Assembly (NCBI GenBank): GCA_020722705.1 | Contig: DYKI01000028.1 | Coordinates: 1 to 36,487, forward strand | DNA from: Chthonomonas calidirosea | Lineage (GTDB): Bacteria > Armatimonadota > Chthonomonadetes > Chthonomonadales > CAJBBX01 | DNA length: 36,487 nucleotides | Reading direction: 5' to 3' | Shown here: in pieces, positions 23,766 to 32,350 of the stretch | Layout of the letters: the number at the start of each line of letters is the position of its first letter | Position numbering within the stretch: the stretch's first letter is position 1 | Notes under the pieces: model-generated | Seen by the model: only the letters and a program-made list of their open reading frames with translations | What the model was told of the DNA's origin: nothing | Database searches by the model: none | Position numbers and translations under genes: made by a program

Positions 23766-26231
23766 GTGACTAATATCCACTGGCGCCTCTTCTGGTTCAT
23801 CCTGGTTCTGATCGCAGGTTCGATCTTCGTCGTCTCCACACGCAAACCCAGACTGGGTCTTGATATCCAGGGGGGTATGAGGGTCGTGCTCCGCGCCAAG
23901 ACCGAGGAGCTTCGGTCCGGCAAGTGGACGGCCGACAACCTCGAAACGACGGCCGGCATCATCCGCAGCCGCGTTGATGCTCTGGGCGTTGCCGAACCCG
24001 TCATCTACACCAAACCCGACCACGACCAGATCGTCGTCGAGCTGCCCGGCATTCGAAACAAGGAGCAGGCGCTGGACGCCATTCAGACGACGGCGCGGCT
24101 CGAGTTCAGGTACGTCGAAGAACTGGAGCGCGAGTGGCGAAGCGACACCGAAGAGGTCAACGGCAAAGAGACCGGGTTCGAGGCAATCGAGGGACCGGAC
24201 GGCCCGGTTTCCGCTGAGGAGCTCGAAGCCAAGGTGTTCAGCAAGGACCCGATCCTGACCGGCGACCAGCTTGAGCCCAACTCCAAGGCGGAGCTGGGGC
24301 CGCAAGGAACCGTCATCCACTTCGAGTTCAAAGGGGACGCGAAGCGTGATTTCGAGAGTTTCACTCGCTCCCATGTCGGGAAGCATCTGGCCATCTTTCT
24401 CGATAAGCGTTTGATCTCCGCCCCGCTCATTGAAGAGCCTATTCCTGGTGAGGGTGTCATTCGAGGTCATTTCACTCCCGAGCAGGCACGCACCCTGGCC
24501 AGTCAGCTCAATGCAGGCGCCCTGCCTGTTCCGCTCGAGGTGCAGCAGCAGGAATCCCTCGAAGCCACCCTCGGCCGGCAGGCCATGCGCCAGACCCTGA
24601 TCGCAGGCGTCATTGGCCTCGTCCTTGTGCTTATGTTCATGGCGGCGTACTACAAGCTTCCCGGTGTCCTTGCTGATGTGGCGCTCATCTTCTATACCCT
24701 GTTCAGCTATGCCGTTTTCGTCGGTGGCCTATCTTGGCTCGGGTTCCCGGGCGTAACCCTGACGGTGCCCGGCATCGCCGGGTTCATTCTCTCGATCGGT
24801 ATGGCAGTTGACGCCAACGTCCTCATCTTCGAGCGCTTCCGGGAGGAGCACGCGGGTGGCAAGTCCATGCGGGCCGCTATCGAGGCAGGCTTCCGACGTG
24901 CGTTCACCGCTATCTTCGACTCGAATATCTGCACTCTGATCACCTGCGCAATCCTGTACCATTTCGGCACAGGGCCGGTACGCGGGTTCGCCGTCACGCT
25001 CGCGATCGGCGTTATGATTTCGATGTTCACCGCCATCACCTGTTCACGAACCTTTCTGCTCATGCTGTCCGGCACGCGGTTGGGCCAGAACGAAGGGCTC
25101 TATCACCTGCGCCAGGGGCTCCACCCGAAGCTGAACCTCAGCAAGAACATGCGGCTCTGGTTCGCCATCTCCGGCATCGTCATGGTGCCCGGCATTGTCT
25201 TCTGGTTGGGTCTCGACGGCGTCAAGTACAGCATCGAGTTCACCGGCGGCACCGAAGCGCTGGTCGAGTTTCAGAGCAAACCGACAGTCAGCCAGGTGAC
25301 CGGCATCATGCGCCGGCTCGGGTTTGCCGACAGCCGCGTGGTTCTAGCGGAAGGCAACCGTGCATTCGTTACAACACCCAGAATGACCCCGGACCAGCAG
25401 GAGAGAGTCACACAGGCGCTCAACAAGGCCGGCGGCAACGTGCAGTCCATGTCGTCCGTGAGCGGCGCCATCAGCCGCGAGGTCAAGACAAACGCGATAA
25501 AGGCTCTGAGCATCGCGGCCATTCTGATCGTGCTCTACGTCGCCGTCCGCTTCTCCATCGGGGGCATCGCCGAGGGCATCAAGTTCGGTGTCTGCACCAT
25601 TGGCGCGACTCTTCATGATGTCGTTGTCATCTGGGGCCTGTTCGCCATATTCGGATACGTGCTCGGCTGGCACGTGGACAGCCTCTTCGTGACCGCTCTC
25701 CTGACGGTGGTCGGTTACTCGACCCATGACACCATCGTCATCTTCGACCGTATTCGTGAGAACCTGCGCAACAAATCGCGCACCGACACGTTCGCCGACG
25801 TCGCTGACCGCAGCATCGAGCAGACCTTCGCGCGATCCATCAACACATCGCTGACCACTCTCATAACGCTTTGTGCGCTGCTGGCGTTCGGGGGACCCAC
25901 CGTACGCGTCTTCGTCTGGGCGCTAACGCTCGGCATCATCAGCGGCACCTACTCGTCCATCTTCAACGCCAGTCCCTTGCTGGTGCTCTGGCGTCGAGTC
26001 GCCGACCGACAAGCCGCTGCCGGCGCAGTGGCCGGCAGGACTTCGCAGGCGGCGTCTCGCACCGCTCGCTCGGTACCGGGCGTTCCGACGCCAGTCACCG
26101 AGCCGTCACCGAGACCTCGGCCGACGCAGCCGGTTCGCAGCACTGAAGGCAGACCGGTCGAGAACGGCGCCGCGCCTTCGTCGCCGGCGACCGAAAAGGC
26201 TAGATCCAAGAAGCGCAAGCGGCGCATGTAG
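23766..26231 (+). CDS. secDF: Protein translocase subunit SecDF (fused)
   Basis: This 821-residue fusion of SecD and SecF would use the proton gradient to help the SecYEG channel complete protein export. The SecD half (about 1-450) starts with a membrane helix and the LGLDIQGG motif (30-37), a large periplasmic domain, and the helical block with 'GFILSIGMAVDANVLIFERFRE'. The SecF half (about 458-745) has 'YSIEFTGGTEALVEF' and 'VVGYSTHDTIVIFDRIREN'. The last 75-80 residues are a Pro/Thr/Ser-rich tail ending in a basic KKRKRRM cluster, not part of the usual fold. The start is GTG with AAGGAC upstream. YajC is not in the window. Confidence 0.96.
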   Translation: MTNIHWRLFWFILVLIAGSIFVVSTRKPRLGLDIQGGMRVVLRAKTEELRSGKWTADNLETTAGIIRSRVDALGVAEPVIYTKPDHDQIVVELPGIRNKEQALDAIQTTARLEFRYVEELEREWRSDTEEVNGKETGFEAIEGPDGPVSAEELEAKVFSKDPILTGDQLEPNSKAELGPQGTVIHFEFKGDAKRDFESFTRSHVGKHLAIFLDKRLISAPLIEEPIPGEGVIRGHFTPEQARTLASQLNAGALPVPLEVQQQESLEATLGRQAMRQTLIAGVIGLVLVLMFMAAYYKLPGVLADVALIFYTLFSYAVFVGGLSWLGFPGVTLTVPGIAGFILSIGMAVDANVLIFERFREEHAGGKSMRAAIEAGFRRAFTAIFDSNICTLITCAILYHFGTGPVRGFAVTLAIGVMISMFTAITCSRTFLLMLSGTRLGQNEGLYHLRQGLHPKLNLSKNMRLWFAISGIVMVPGIVFWLGLDGVKYSIEFTGGTEALVEFQSKPTVSQVTGIMRRLGFADSRVVLAEGNRAFVTTPRMTPDQQERVTQALNKAGGNVQSMSSVSGAISREVKTNAIKALSIAAILIVLYVAVRFSIGGIAEGIKFGVCTIGATLHDVVVIWGLFAIFGYVLGWHVDSLFVTALLTVVGYSTHDTIVIFDRIRENLRNKSRTDTFADVADRSIEQTFARSINTSLTTLITLCALLAFGGPTVRVFVWALTLGIISGTYSSIFNASPLLVLWRRVADRQAAAGAVAGRTSQAASRTARSVPGVPTPVTEPSPRPRPTQPVRSTEGRPVENGAAPSSPATEKARSKKRKRRM

Positions 26232-26283
26232 CGCAGAAACCGTCGGAACTGACCTGTCTGTTCCGATTCGGCATATCAGATAA

Positions 26284-26327
26284 CGGCAGCCTGTGCAGCG
26301 CAGAGCAGCGCCGCTGGCAGGCTGCCG
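26284..26327 (+). terminator. Large hairpin after secDF
   Basis: Arms CGGCAGCCTG (26284-26293) and CAGGCTGCCG (26318-26327) pair perfectly over 10 bp. Inside them CAGCG (26296-26300) pairs with CGCTG (26312-26316). The structure sits between secDF and the small membrane-protein gene. It has no U-tract, so it may be a Rho-dependent end, an RNA-processing site or an attenuator. Confidence 0.45.
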
Positions 26328-26361
26328 ACGCATTCCGAGGGTACAGGAGCACAAGGACAAC

Positions 26362-26640
26362 ATGAGCAATATCGAGGAACCGGTGCAGCCCCAACCCCGC
26401 GCTGTTCCTGTGCGCTGGCTTGTCGCGATTGCCCTCATTGCAGGAGCGGCTGCGCTGATCTGGGTCAATGGCCACTCCGTTCTTGTGCGCCCCTTCGGTC
26501 GCGCCCCTTTGAATCAGATCATGGCCGCACCACTGATTCTCGGGTTCGTCATCGGTTGGTTCGTCAGGTCGCGCATCGCAACTCGGGCCGCGCGGGCTGC
26601 CGCACGGCGCGCTGCTGCGAAATCGGCGTCCAGCGACTGA
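26362..26640 (+). CDS. Small two-helix membrane protein, LapA-like
   Basis: This 92-residue protein has two membrane helices (about 18-36 and 52-68) joined by 'NGHSVLVRPFGRAPLNQ', with a basic Arg/Ala-rich C-terminal tail. The layout resembles LapA (DUF1049) family proteins, which in E. coli help assemble lipopolysaccharide, but the similarity is only in pattern. The ATG at 26362 has AAGGAC upstream. It stands between secDF and recJ on the same strand, 16 bases before recJ. Confidence 0.6.
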   Translation: MSNIEEPVQPQPRAVPVRWLVAIALIAGAAALIWVNGHSVLVRPFGRAPLNQIMAAPLILGFVIGWFVRSRIATRAARAAARRAAAKSASSD

Positions 26641-26656
26641 TCGGATAGTCAAGCCT

Positions 26657-28405
26657 ATGCGCTACTCCTCTGGTCCAACCATATGGCGAATGGCTCCGGA
26701 GGACGCGCACGTGTCCGTGCTGCAGCGTGAGCTTGGCTGCTCGCGGCTCGTTGCCCGCTTGCTGACGCAGAGAGGCTGCCGCAGTGTGGACGAGGCGCGC
26801 CGGTTTATGGAGCCGTCCTTCGACGAGCTTCCGGATCCCACGCTGCTCCCCGATGCAATCCCCGCGATCCGGCGGATCACGACCGCGCTTGATCGAGGCG
26901 AGATCATCTACGTTCATGGCGACTACGATGGCGATGGCATCACCGCCGCCGCTCTGTGGACGCGTCTGTTGGAGCATCTCGGCGGCAAAGTGATGGTCCA
27001 CGTTCCCCATCGCCGCAACGACGGGTACGACTTTCGGCAGAAGTTCATCGAGACTGCTCGGGAAGCACACTCCGGTCTGATCATCACGGCCGATTGCGGC
27101 ATCCAGCGTCACGAAGAGGTCGAGGCGGCACGTCGCGCCGGCATTGACGTCATCATCACCGACCACCACGAGGTAGGCCGCGAGCTGCCCAACGCGGTCG
27201 CCGTCGTGGATCCGCATCGCCGCGACTCCAGGTATCCGTTCAAGGACCTGGCCGCCGTGGGTGTGGCATACCGCCTCGGTGAAGCGCTCGTGAAGCATCT
27301 TGGTCTGCCGGTCCGCAAATACCGAGCAGCGTTTGTCGAGCTGGCCGCGATAGGGACCGTCACAGACATCATGCCGCTGACGGGCGACAATCGGGTTCTG
27401 GTGCGGGCCGGTCTTGCCGCCCTCAGCGCGACGCGACGCGTAGGGCTGCGGGCGCTCATCACCAGGGCCGGGCTGGGTGGACACCGGACCATATCCAGTC
27501 ATCAGGTGGGCTTCGTTCTTGGCCCACGACTGAACGCCGCAGGACGTATCGCAGACCCCCGCACAGCCCTCGATCTCCTCTTGACGCGCGACCCTGACGA
27601 GGCCATCGAGCTTTCGACCCAACTGGAGCAAGCGAACCTTGAGCGCAGGGAAGAGGAAGGCCGAATCCTTGATGAAGCCGAGGCCCGCATCGCCGAACTG
27701 AACCTCGACGAGCAGGCTTGCCTCGTCCTTGACGACAGCTCATGGCATCCAGGCGTGATCGGCATCGTGGCGAACAGGCTCTGCGAGCGGCACTGCCGCC
27801 CGACGATCCTCGTGGCCACCGACCCTCACACAGGCATGGGCCGCGGATCGGGAAGAAGCGTGGCGAGCTTCGATCTGCACGCGGCCCTGCATGAATGCAG
27901 CGATCTTCTGACCGAGTTCGGAGGCCATGCGTATGCGGCCGGCTTCACGTTGGCTACCGAAGGACTCGACGCGTTTCGGCAGCAGTTCACCCGTGTGGCG
28001 ACACAACGTCTGCGCCCGACGGACCTCCAGCGAACACTGGAGGTTGACGCCGCTCTGGCCCCGCACGAGGCGACACGCGAGCTCCTGGATGAGCTGTCAC
28101 AGTTGGAGCCGTGGGGTCACGCCAACGAGGCACCGCTTCTGATCGCGCTCGGCGTTCAGGTGCGCGAACTGCGCGTGATGGGGCGCAACCAGCAGCACCT
28201 CAAGATGCTCGTTGGCGAGCCGGGCAAAGACGCTGCCGAGGCTGTCGTGTGGAACGCATCAGGCCACATCGGCCGCATTCGAAGCGGCGATATGCTCGAT
28301 GTGTGCTACCGGCCACAGCTTCACACCTACAACGGGCGCGAGTCCGTTCAGCTCAGTGTCGAGGACCTTCGACCGTCGGGGCGAGCCAATGGCGCGGCAG
28401 TCTGA
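26657..28405 (+). CDS. recJ: Single-stranded-DNA exonuclease RecJ
   Basis: This 582-residue 5'-3' exonuclease acts in recombination and mismatch repair. The DHH-superfamily metal motifs are present in order: 'HGDYDGDG' (87-94, usually HGDYDADG), 'ADCG' (145-148) and 'DHHEVG' (169-174). The DHHA1 domain has 'GRGSGRS' and 'GGHAYAAGF', and the last 130 residues form the OB-type domain. The length matches the compact RecJ group. The ATG at 26657 has only a distant GGAT upstream; Met12 is an alternative start. The stop codon overlaps the rel start region by 17 bases. Confidence 0.95.
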   Translation: MRYSSGPTIWRMAPEDAHVSVLQRELGCSRLVARLLTQRGCRSVDEARRFMEPSFDELPDPTLLPDAIPAIRRITTALDRGEIIYVHGDYDGDGITAAALWTRLLEHLGGKVMVHVPHRRNDGYDFRQKFIETAREAHSGLIITADCGIQRHEEVEAARRAGIDVIITDHHEVGRELPNAVAVVDPHRRDSRYPFKDLAAVGVAYRLGEALVKHLGLPVRKYRAAFVELAAIGTVTDIMPLTGDNRVLVRAGLAALSATRRVGLRALITRAGLGGHRTISSHQVGFVLGPRLNAAGRIADPRTALDLLLTRDPDEAIELSTQLEQANLERREEEGRILDEAEARIAELNLDEQACLVLDDSSWHPGVIGIVANRLCERHCRPTILVATDPHTGMGRGSGRSVASFDLHAALHECSDLLTEFGGHAYAAGFTLATEGLDAFRQQFTRVATQRLRPTDLQRTLEVDAALAPHEATRELLDELSQLEPWGHANEAPLLIALGVQVRELRVMGRNQQHLKMLVGEPGKDAAEAVVWNASGHIGRIRSGDMLDVCYRPQLHTYNGRESVQLSVEDLRPSGRANGAAV

Positions 28406-30713
28406 CGACGCACGAAGCCGGGCAGCCGTTGAGGAGCAGTTCGAGGCGCTGCTTCAGGCCGTTGGGGAGCATCGCCCCGACATTCGGCACGAGCGTGTGC
28501 GAGCGGCCTTCCAGTTTGCCGAGGAGAAGCACAGAGGCCAGCTTCGCAAGTCCGGTGATCCGTACATCACGCACCCGCTGGCCGTTGCCCTCATCCTGGC
28601 CGAGACCCAGATGGATGAGGCGACCATCATGGCGGCCCTGCTCCATGATGTTGTCGAAGACTGCAATGTGCCCATTGACAGCATCGCCGAGCACTTCGGC
28701 GATGAAGTGGCGGCCCTCGTTGACGGCGTCACGAGCCTCAAAAGCATCGGACGCGATGTCTTCTCGGGAGAGCAGATCGCCGAGAGGGGCGGTACGGGTT
28801 CGGCACAGGATGCAGAGAGCCGGTCGGATCAGGTGGCTGCCGCAGCGCGCAGCGCGCGCCGACGAGACGTTGCCAAGAGGGCGGCGAATCTGCGCCGTCT
28901 GCTCATGGCCATGGCACGCGACCTGCGGGTCGTCATCATCAAGCTCGCCGACCGCCTGCATAACATGCGCACGCTGTGGGCCATGTCGCCCGATCACCAG
29001 GTTCGCACGGCTCTCGAGACGGAGCAGGTCTTTGCTCCTCTGGCCCATCGGGTGGGCATCTGGCAGATGAAAGCCGAGCTCGAGGACCTGGCCTTTCAGT
29101 ATGCCTATCCCGAAGAATACGCCCGCGTGGCCGAGATGGTGGCGCAGACCCGCGCGGACCGCCAATCGGAAGTGGACGAAGCGGTGGGAATACTGAAGGA
29201 AGCCCTCCAGCGCGAGGGTCTACCCGACGCACACGTCACCGGCAGGCCCAAGCACCTCTACAGCATCTACCAGAAGATGAAGCAGCAGTCCATTGACTTC
29301 AATGACATCTACGACCTTGTCGCCGTCAGGGTGATCGTCCACACCCGGCAGCAATGTTATCAGGCCCTCGGGATCGTGAGCGGAATCTGGCCGCCTATCC
29401 CGACCATGTACTCCGACTACATCGCCAAGTCCAAGACAAACCTGTACCAGTCCATCCACGTCAAGGTCATCGGTCCCCACAACAAGCCCGTCGAAGTTCA
29501 GATACGCACCTGGGACATGCACCGAACCGCGGAGTTCGGCGTCGCGGCGCATTGGGCATATAAGGAACACGGTGAAGGCGCTAAGGCTCAGGAGCAGTTC
29601 GACGAGCGCATGTCGTGGCTGCGGCGCCAGCTCTTCGAATGGCCGCTCGACGCGCCGGACTCAGGCACCTTCCTGCGTCAGGTGGCGCAGAACCTCTTCA
29701 GCGACCAGGTCTTCGTGTTCACCCCCAGGGGCGATGTCATGGACCTGCCGGCCGGCGCCACAGTCATTGACTTTGCCTACCGCATACACTCGGATGTGGG
29801 AGACCATGCCATCGGCGCACGAGTCAATGGCCGCTTCGTGCCTCTCGCCCATTCCTTCAAGAACGGAGACGTAGTCGAGGTCATCACCCGCGCCAACAGT
29901 ACCCCCGGGCGCGACTGGCTCGGGCTTGCCAAGACGGCGCATGCTCGGTCGAAAATCAAGGCGTACTTCCGCCGTCTGATGATGGCCGACAACATCGAGC
30001 GCGGGCGGGCGCTGCTTCAGCGCGAGGCCGAAAAGCTGGGGATTGATCGCTCGGCGCTGCGCGACGAGGCGCTCGCTCCGATCGCGCAGATGCTGAACCT
30101 CCCCGGCGAGACCGAGCTCTACGCTGCGCTCGGCTACGGCAGCCTGGGCGTGATGGCTGTCTTGAACCGCCTCATGCCGGATCGCCGTGAGCCGGATCGT
30201 CAACAGACGGCCGAGCGCCGAGGTCGGAGCGACGACCGCCAGCTTCGCGTCACCGTAGGAAGTCTGGACAACATCTCATTCAAGCGCGCCAGATGCTGCC
30301 TCCCCATTCCCGATGACGATGTAATCGGCTACGTCACCCGCAGCGGAGGACTGGCGCTGCACAGGACCGTATGCCCCAACGCCCAGCATTTCGCGCGCAC
30401 GGAACCCGAGCGGGTCATGGCCGTCAAGTATTCGGGGAATCCCGGCCAGGTCTACAGCGTTCCCTTGCACATCAAGGCAGCCGACCGTAAGGGGCTGCTC
30501 GGCGACCTCGGGGATGTTTTCGCCGAGTGCGGCGTCATGATTACCCGTATCGCGACGCAAAGCCACCACGATCACACCGCCACTCTGAACATCGCGGCGG
30601 ACATCAGGAATCTCGAACACCTTGCCCAACTCGAGGCGGCCTTGTCCCGCATGCCGGACATCATCTCCGTTGAGCGGCCAATGGGCGGCGCGCCCCGATC
30701 GTCGGGCTCCTAA
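28389..30713 (+). CDS. rel: Rel/SpoT-type (p)ppGpp synthetase and hydrolase
   Basis: This 774-residue stringent-response enzyme makes and degrades (p)ppGpp. The hydrolase HD domain (about 35-200) keeps 'LLHDVVED' (85-92) and 'LADRLHNMRTL' (186-196), so hydrolysis should be active. The synthetase domain (about 245-395) has 'KHLYSIYQKMK' and 'EVQIRTWDMHRTAEFG'. TGS (about 438-500), a Cys-containing segment ('RCCLPIPDDDVIGYV', from about 634) and a C-terminal ACT domain follow. Between 'VTSLKSIG' and 'ANLRRLLMAMA' the HD domain has about 30 extra residues of Arg/Ala/Ser-rich sequence. The ATG at 28389 overlaps recJ by 17 bases; the open frame further upstream is inside recJ. Confidence 0.95.
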   Translation: MARQSDDARSRAAVEEQFEALLQAVGEHRPDIRHERVRAAFQFAEEKHRGQLRKSGDPYITHPLAVALILAETQMDEATIMAALLHDVVEDCNVPIDSIAEHFGDEVAALVDGVTSLKSIGRDVFSGEQIAERGGTGSAQDAESRSDQVAAAARSARRRDVAKRAANLRRLLMAMARDLRVVIIKLADRLHNMRTLWAMSPDHQVRTALETEQVFAPLAHRVGIWQMKAELEDLAFQYAYPEEYARVAEMVAQTRADRQSEVDEAVGILKEALQREGLPDAHVTGRPKHLYSIYQKMKQQSIDFNDIYDLVAVRVIVHTRQQCYQALGIVSGIWPPIPTMYSDYIAKSKTNLYQSIHVKVIGPHNKPVEVQIRTWDMHRTAEFGVAAHWAYKEHGEGAKAQEQFDERMSWLRRQLFEWPLDAPDSGTFLRQVAQNLFSDQVFVFTPRGDVMDLPAGATVIDFAYRIHSDVGDHAIGARVNGRFVPLAHSFKNGDVVEVITRANSTPGRDWLGLAKTAHARSKIKAYFRRLMMADNIERGRALLQREAEKLGIDRSALRDEALAPIAQMLNLPGETELYAALGYGSLGVMAVLNRLMPDRREPDRQQTAERRGRSDDRQLRVTVGSLDNISFKRARCCLPIPDDDVIGYVTRSGGLALHRTVCPNAQHFARTEPERVMAVKYSGNPGQVYSVPLHIKAADRKGLLGDLGDVFAECGVMITRIATQSHHDHTATLNIAADIRNLEHLAQLEAALSRMPDIISVERPMGGAPRSSGS

Positions 30714-30729
30714 AGGTCTCGTAAGAACG

Positions 30730-31179
30730 ATGCGAGCAGTCATACAGAGAGTGTCGGAGGCCTCGGTCAGCGTTGATGGAGACACCATCGCCGCGATCTC
30801 TCGCGGCCTGCTTGTTCTCCTGGCTGTCCATGAGACGGACACGCATGCCGATGCGGTTTACGTGGCCGAGAAGATCGCAGGACTCCGCGTGTTTCCCGAT
30901 CAAGAGGGTAAGATGAACCTGCCGGTAACCGAGACCGAAGGTGAAGTTCTCGTCATCTCGCAGTTCACGCTGTACGGTGACGTGCGCCGCGGGCGCAGGC
31001 CGAGCTTCGTCGAGGCAGCACAGCCTGAAGTTGCCATCCCGCTCTATGAGCGCGTCTGCGAGTCGGTTGCGAACGCAGGCGTCCGAGTGGCTCGTGGCTC
31101 CTTTGGCGCGCACATGGAGGTCCGGCTCGTCAACGACGGCCCGGTTACTATCCTTTTGGACAGCCGCAAGCTGTTCTAG
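30730..31179 (+). CDS. dtd: D-aminoacyl-tRNA deacylase
   Basis: This 149-residue enzyme removes D-amino acids (and glycine from tRNA-Ala) that were wrongly attached to tRNA. The two family motifs are 'SQFTLYGDVRRGRRPSF' (77-93) and 'NDGPVTILLDS' (135-145), the latter holding the Gly-Pro pair that enforces chirality. Length and N-terminus 'MRAVIQRVSEASVSV' are typical. The ribosome-binding site is weak (TAAGAA). It begins 16 bases after rel; rel-dtd adjacency is common in bacteria. Confidence 0.97.
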   Translation: MRAVIQRVSEASVSVDGDTIAAISRGLLVLLAVHETDTHADAVYVAEKIAGLRVFPDQEGKMNLPVTETEGEVLVISQFTLYGDVRRGRRPSFVEAAQPEVAIPLYERVCESVANAGVRVARGSFGAHMEVRLVNDGPVTILLDSRKLF

Positions 31180-31199
31180 ATGACGAACGGTGATATCGC

Positions 31200-31826
31200 A
31201 TGACTGGCGTACGGAACCCTCGCAGCAAAGCACCTGGGACAGCGGCAAAACCGCGCACTCGGCGGCGCGCACCGGGCTACTTCGGGTCAGCAGAGGGGCT
31301 CCGACGCAACGGCAACCTCAAGGCAGCCGTGGACGAGTACAGCAAGGCCGTCGAGCTCTCTCCCGACGACGCGTTCTATCGCTGCCGGTTTGCCGAAGCG
31401 CTCGCCGAGTCGGGTGTACCGGACCGTGCAGTTGAAGAACTCAGGAAGGCCTGCGTTCTCGACCCTGAGAACCACTACTTCCACTTCAGGCTAGGCCAGA
31501 TATTCGCGCGCCAGGGTCGGATCGTGGACGCAGTCGGCGCCTTCCGAAGAGCCTCCGAGCTTGCCCCCGAGGACGCGTACTACCATGCACGGCTGGGCAG
31601 CCTGTATCTGCAGACGCTGCGTCCGCAGGAAGCGGTGCTGGCCTTTCAGGCAGCCCTCAGGGCATCGCCGGACAATCCGTCGTACCATTGCCTGATCGCC
31701 GATGCGTATGTACGTTTGGGCGCAGATCGAATCGCGCTGCACCACTATCGCAACGCCGGGCCTCTCGACGACTACGACGAGGCCTTTGTGACCCAGGTGC
31801 GGCGGTTGATGCCTCCGCCTGAATAG
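31200..31826 (+). CDS. TPR-repeat protein
   Basis: This 208-residue protein consists of a basic N-terminal stretch (about 1-25) and four to five tetratricopeptide repeats (about 26-190). Examples are 'GNLKAAVDEYSKAVELSPDD', 'ALAESGVPDRAVEELRKAC' and 'EDAYYHARLGSLYLQTL'. TPR arrays mediate protein binding; no partner or catalytic domain is visible. There is no signal peptide or membrane helix, so it is probably cytoplasmic. GGTGA lies 6 bases before the ATG. It lies between dtd and the universal stress gene. Confidence 0.8.
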   Translation: MTGVRNPRSKAPGTAAKPRTRRRAPGYFGSAEGLRRNGNLKAAVDEYSKAVELSPDDAFYRCRFAEALAESGVPDRAVEELRKACVLDPENHYFHFRLGQIFARQGRIVDAVGAFRRASELAPEDAYYHARLGSLYLQTLRPQEAVLAFQAALRASPDNPSYHCLIADAYVRLGADRIALHHYRNAGPLDDYDEAFVTQVRRLMPPPE

Positions 31827-31846
31827 TCGAGGAAGGAGACAACCAC

Positions 31847-32287
31847 ATGTTCACCAAGATTCTCCTGGCGTCCGATGGGTCCGACTACGCTCTGCGTGCC
31901 GCCGAGGCCGCCGCGGAGTTGGCCAAAGCGCTTGGGTCTTCGGTAACCGTGCTGCACGTTATCTCGATGCCGGTCATGCAGATGGCGGTGCCGGGCTCGC
32001 CGGCCGTTGACATTGATCCTGGAACGGTCAGCGCCTATATGGAGGAGGTCGAGGACAGCGTCGCCCGGCGAACAGGAAAGCCATTGGAGGCAGCCGGCGT
32101 AACCTATCAGGTCCTCACGGAGGTTGGGCATCCGGCCGAGGCAATCGTGCGCATTGCCGAGGATGACGGCTACGATCTGATCGTGATGGGCAGTCGCGGG
32201 ATGACGGCCATCAAGTCATTCCTGCTCGGCAGCGTATCCGACAGGGTGTCGCACCACGCGCATTGCCCCGTGCTGATTGTCAAGTAG
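31847..32287 (+). CDS. Universal stress protein (UspA family)
   Basis: This 146-residue single-domain UspA protein begins 'MFTKILLASDGSDYALRA' and has the ATP-binding pattern G-2x-G-9x-G-S in 'GSRGMTAIKSFLLGSVS' near the C-terminus, so it belongs to the ATP-binding subgroup. Length is typical. AGGAAGGAG lies upstream of the ATG. It follows the TPR gene by 20 bases and is the last gene of the long plus-strand run that starts at mnmA. Confidence 0.93.
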   Translation: MFTKILLASDGSDYALRAAEAAAELAKALGSSVTVLHVISMPVMQMAVPGSPAVDIDPGTVSAYMEEVEDSVARRTGKPLEAAGVTYQVLTEVGHPAEAIVRIAEDDGYDLIVMGSRGMTAIKSFLLGSVSDRVSHHAHCPVLIVK

Positions 32288-32297
32288 CCGTCGTTGG

Positions 32298-32324
32298 GCC
32301 TCGCCAGTCTCGGCTCGGCGAAGC
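32298..32324. terminator. Weak imperfect hairpin between convergent genes
   Basis: GCCTCGCC (32298-32305) and GGCGAAGC (32317-32324) can pair with one mismatch around an 11-base loop in the 63-base gap between the convergent universal stress gene and the oxidoreductase. No U-tract is present. Confidence 0.22.
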
Positions 32325-32350
32325 CCCGCCCTCCCGAGGCTCGGCAGGCT

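Noticed and set aside
23484..24470. Minus-strand open frame opposite the SecD half
   Set aside because: The plus strand encodes unmistakable SecD; the antisense translation has no recognisable motif.
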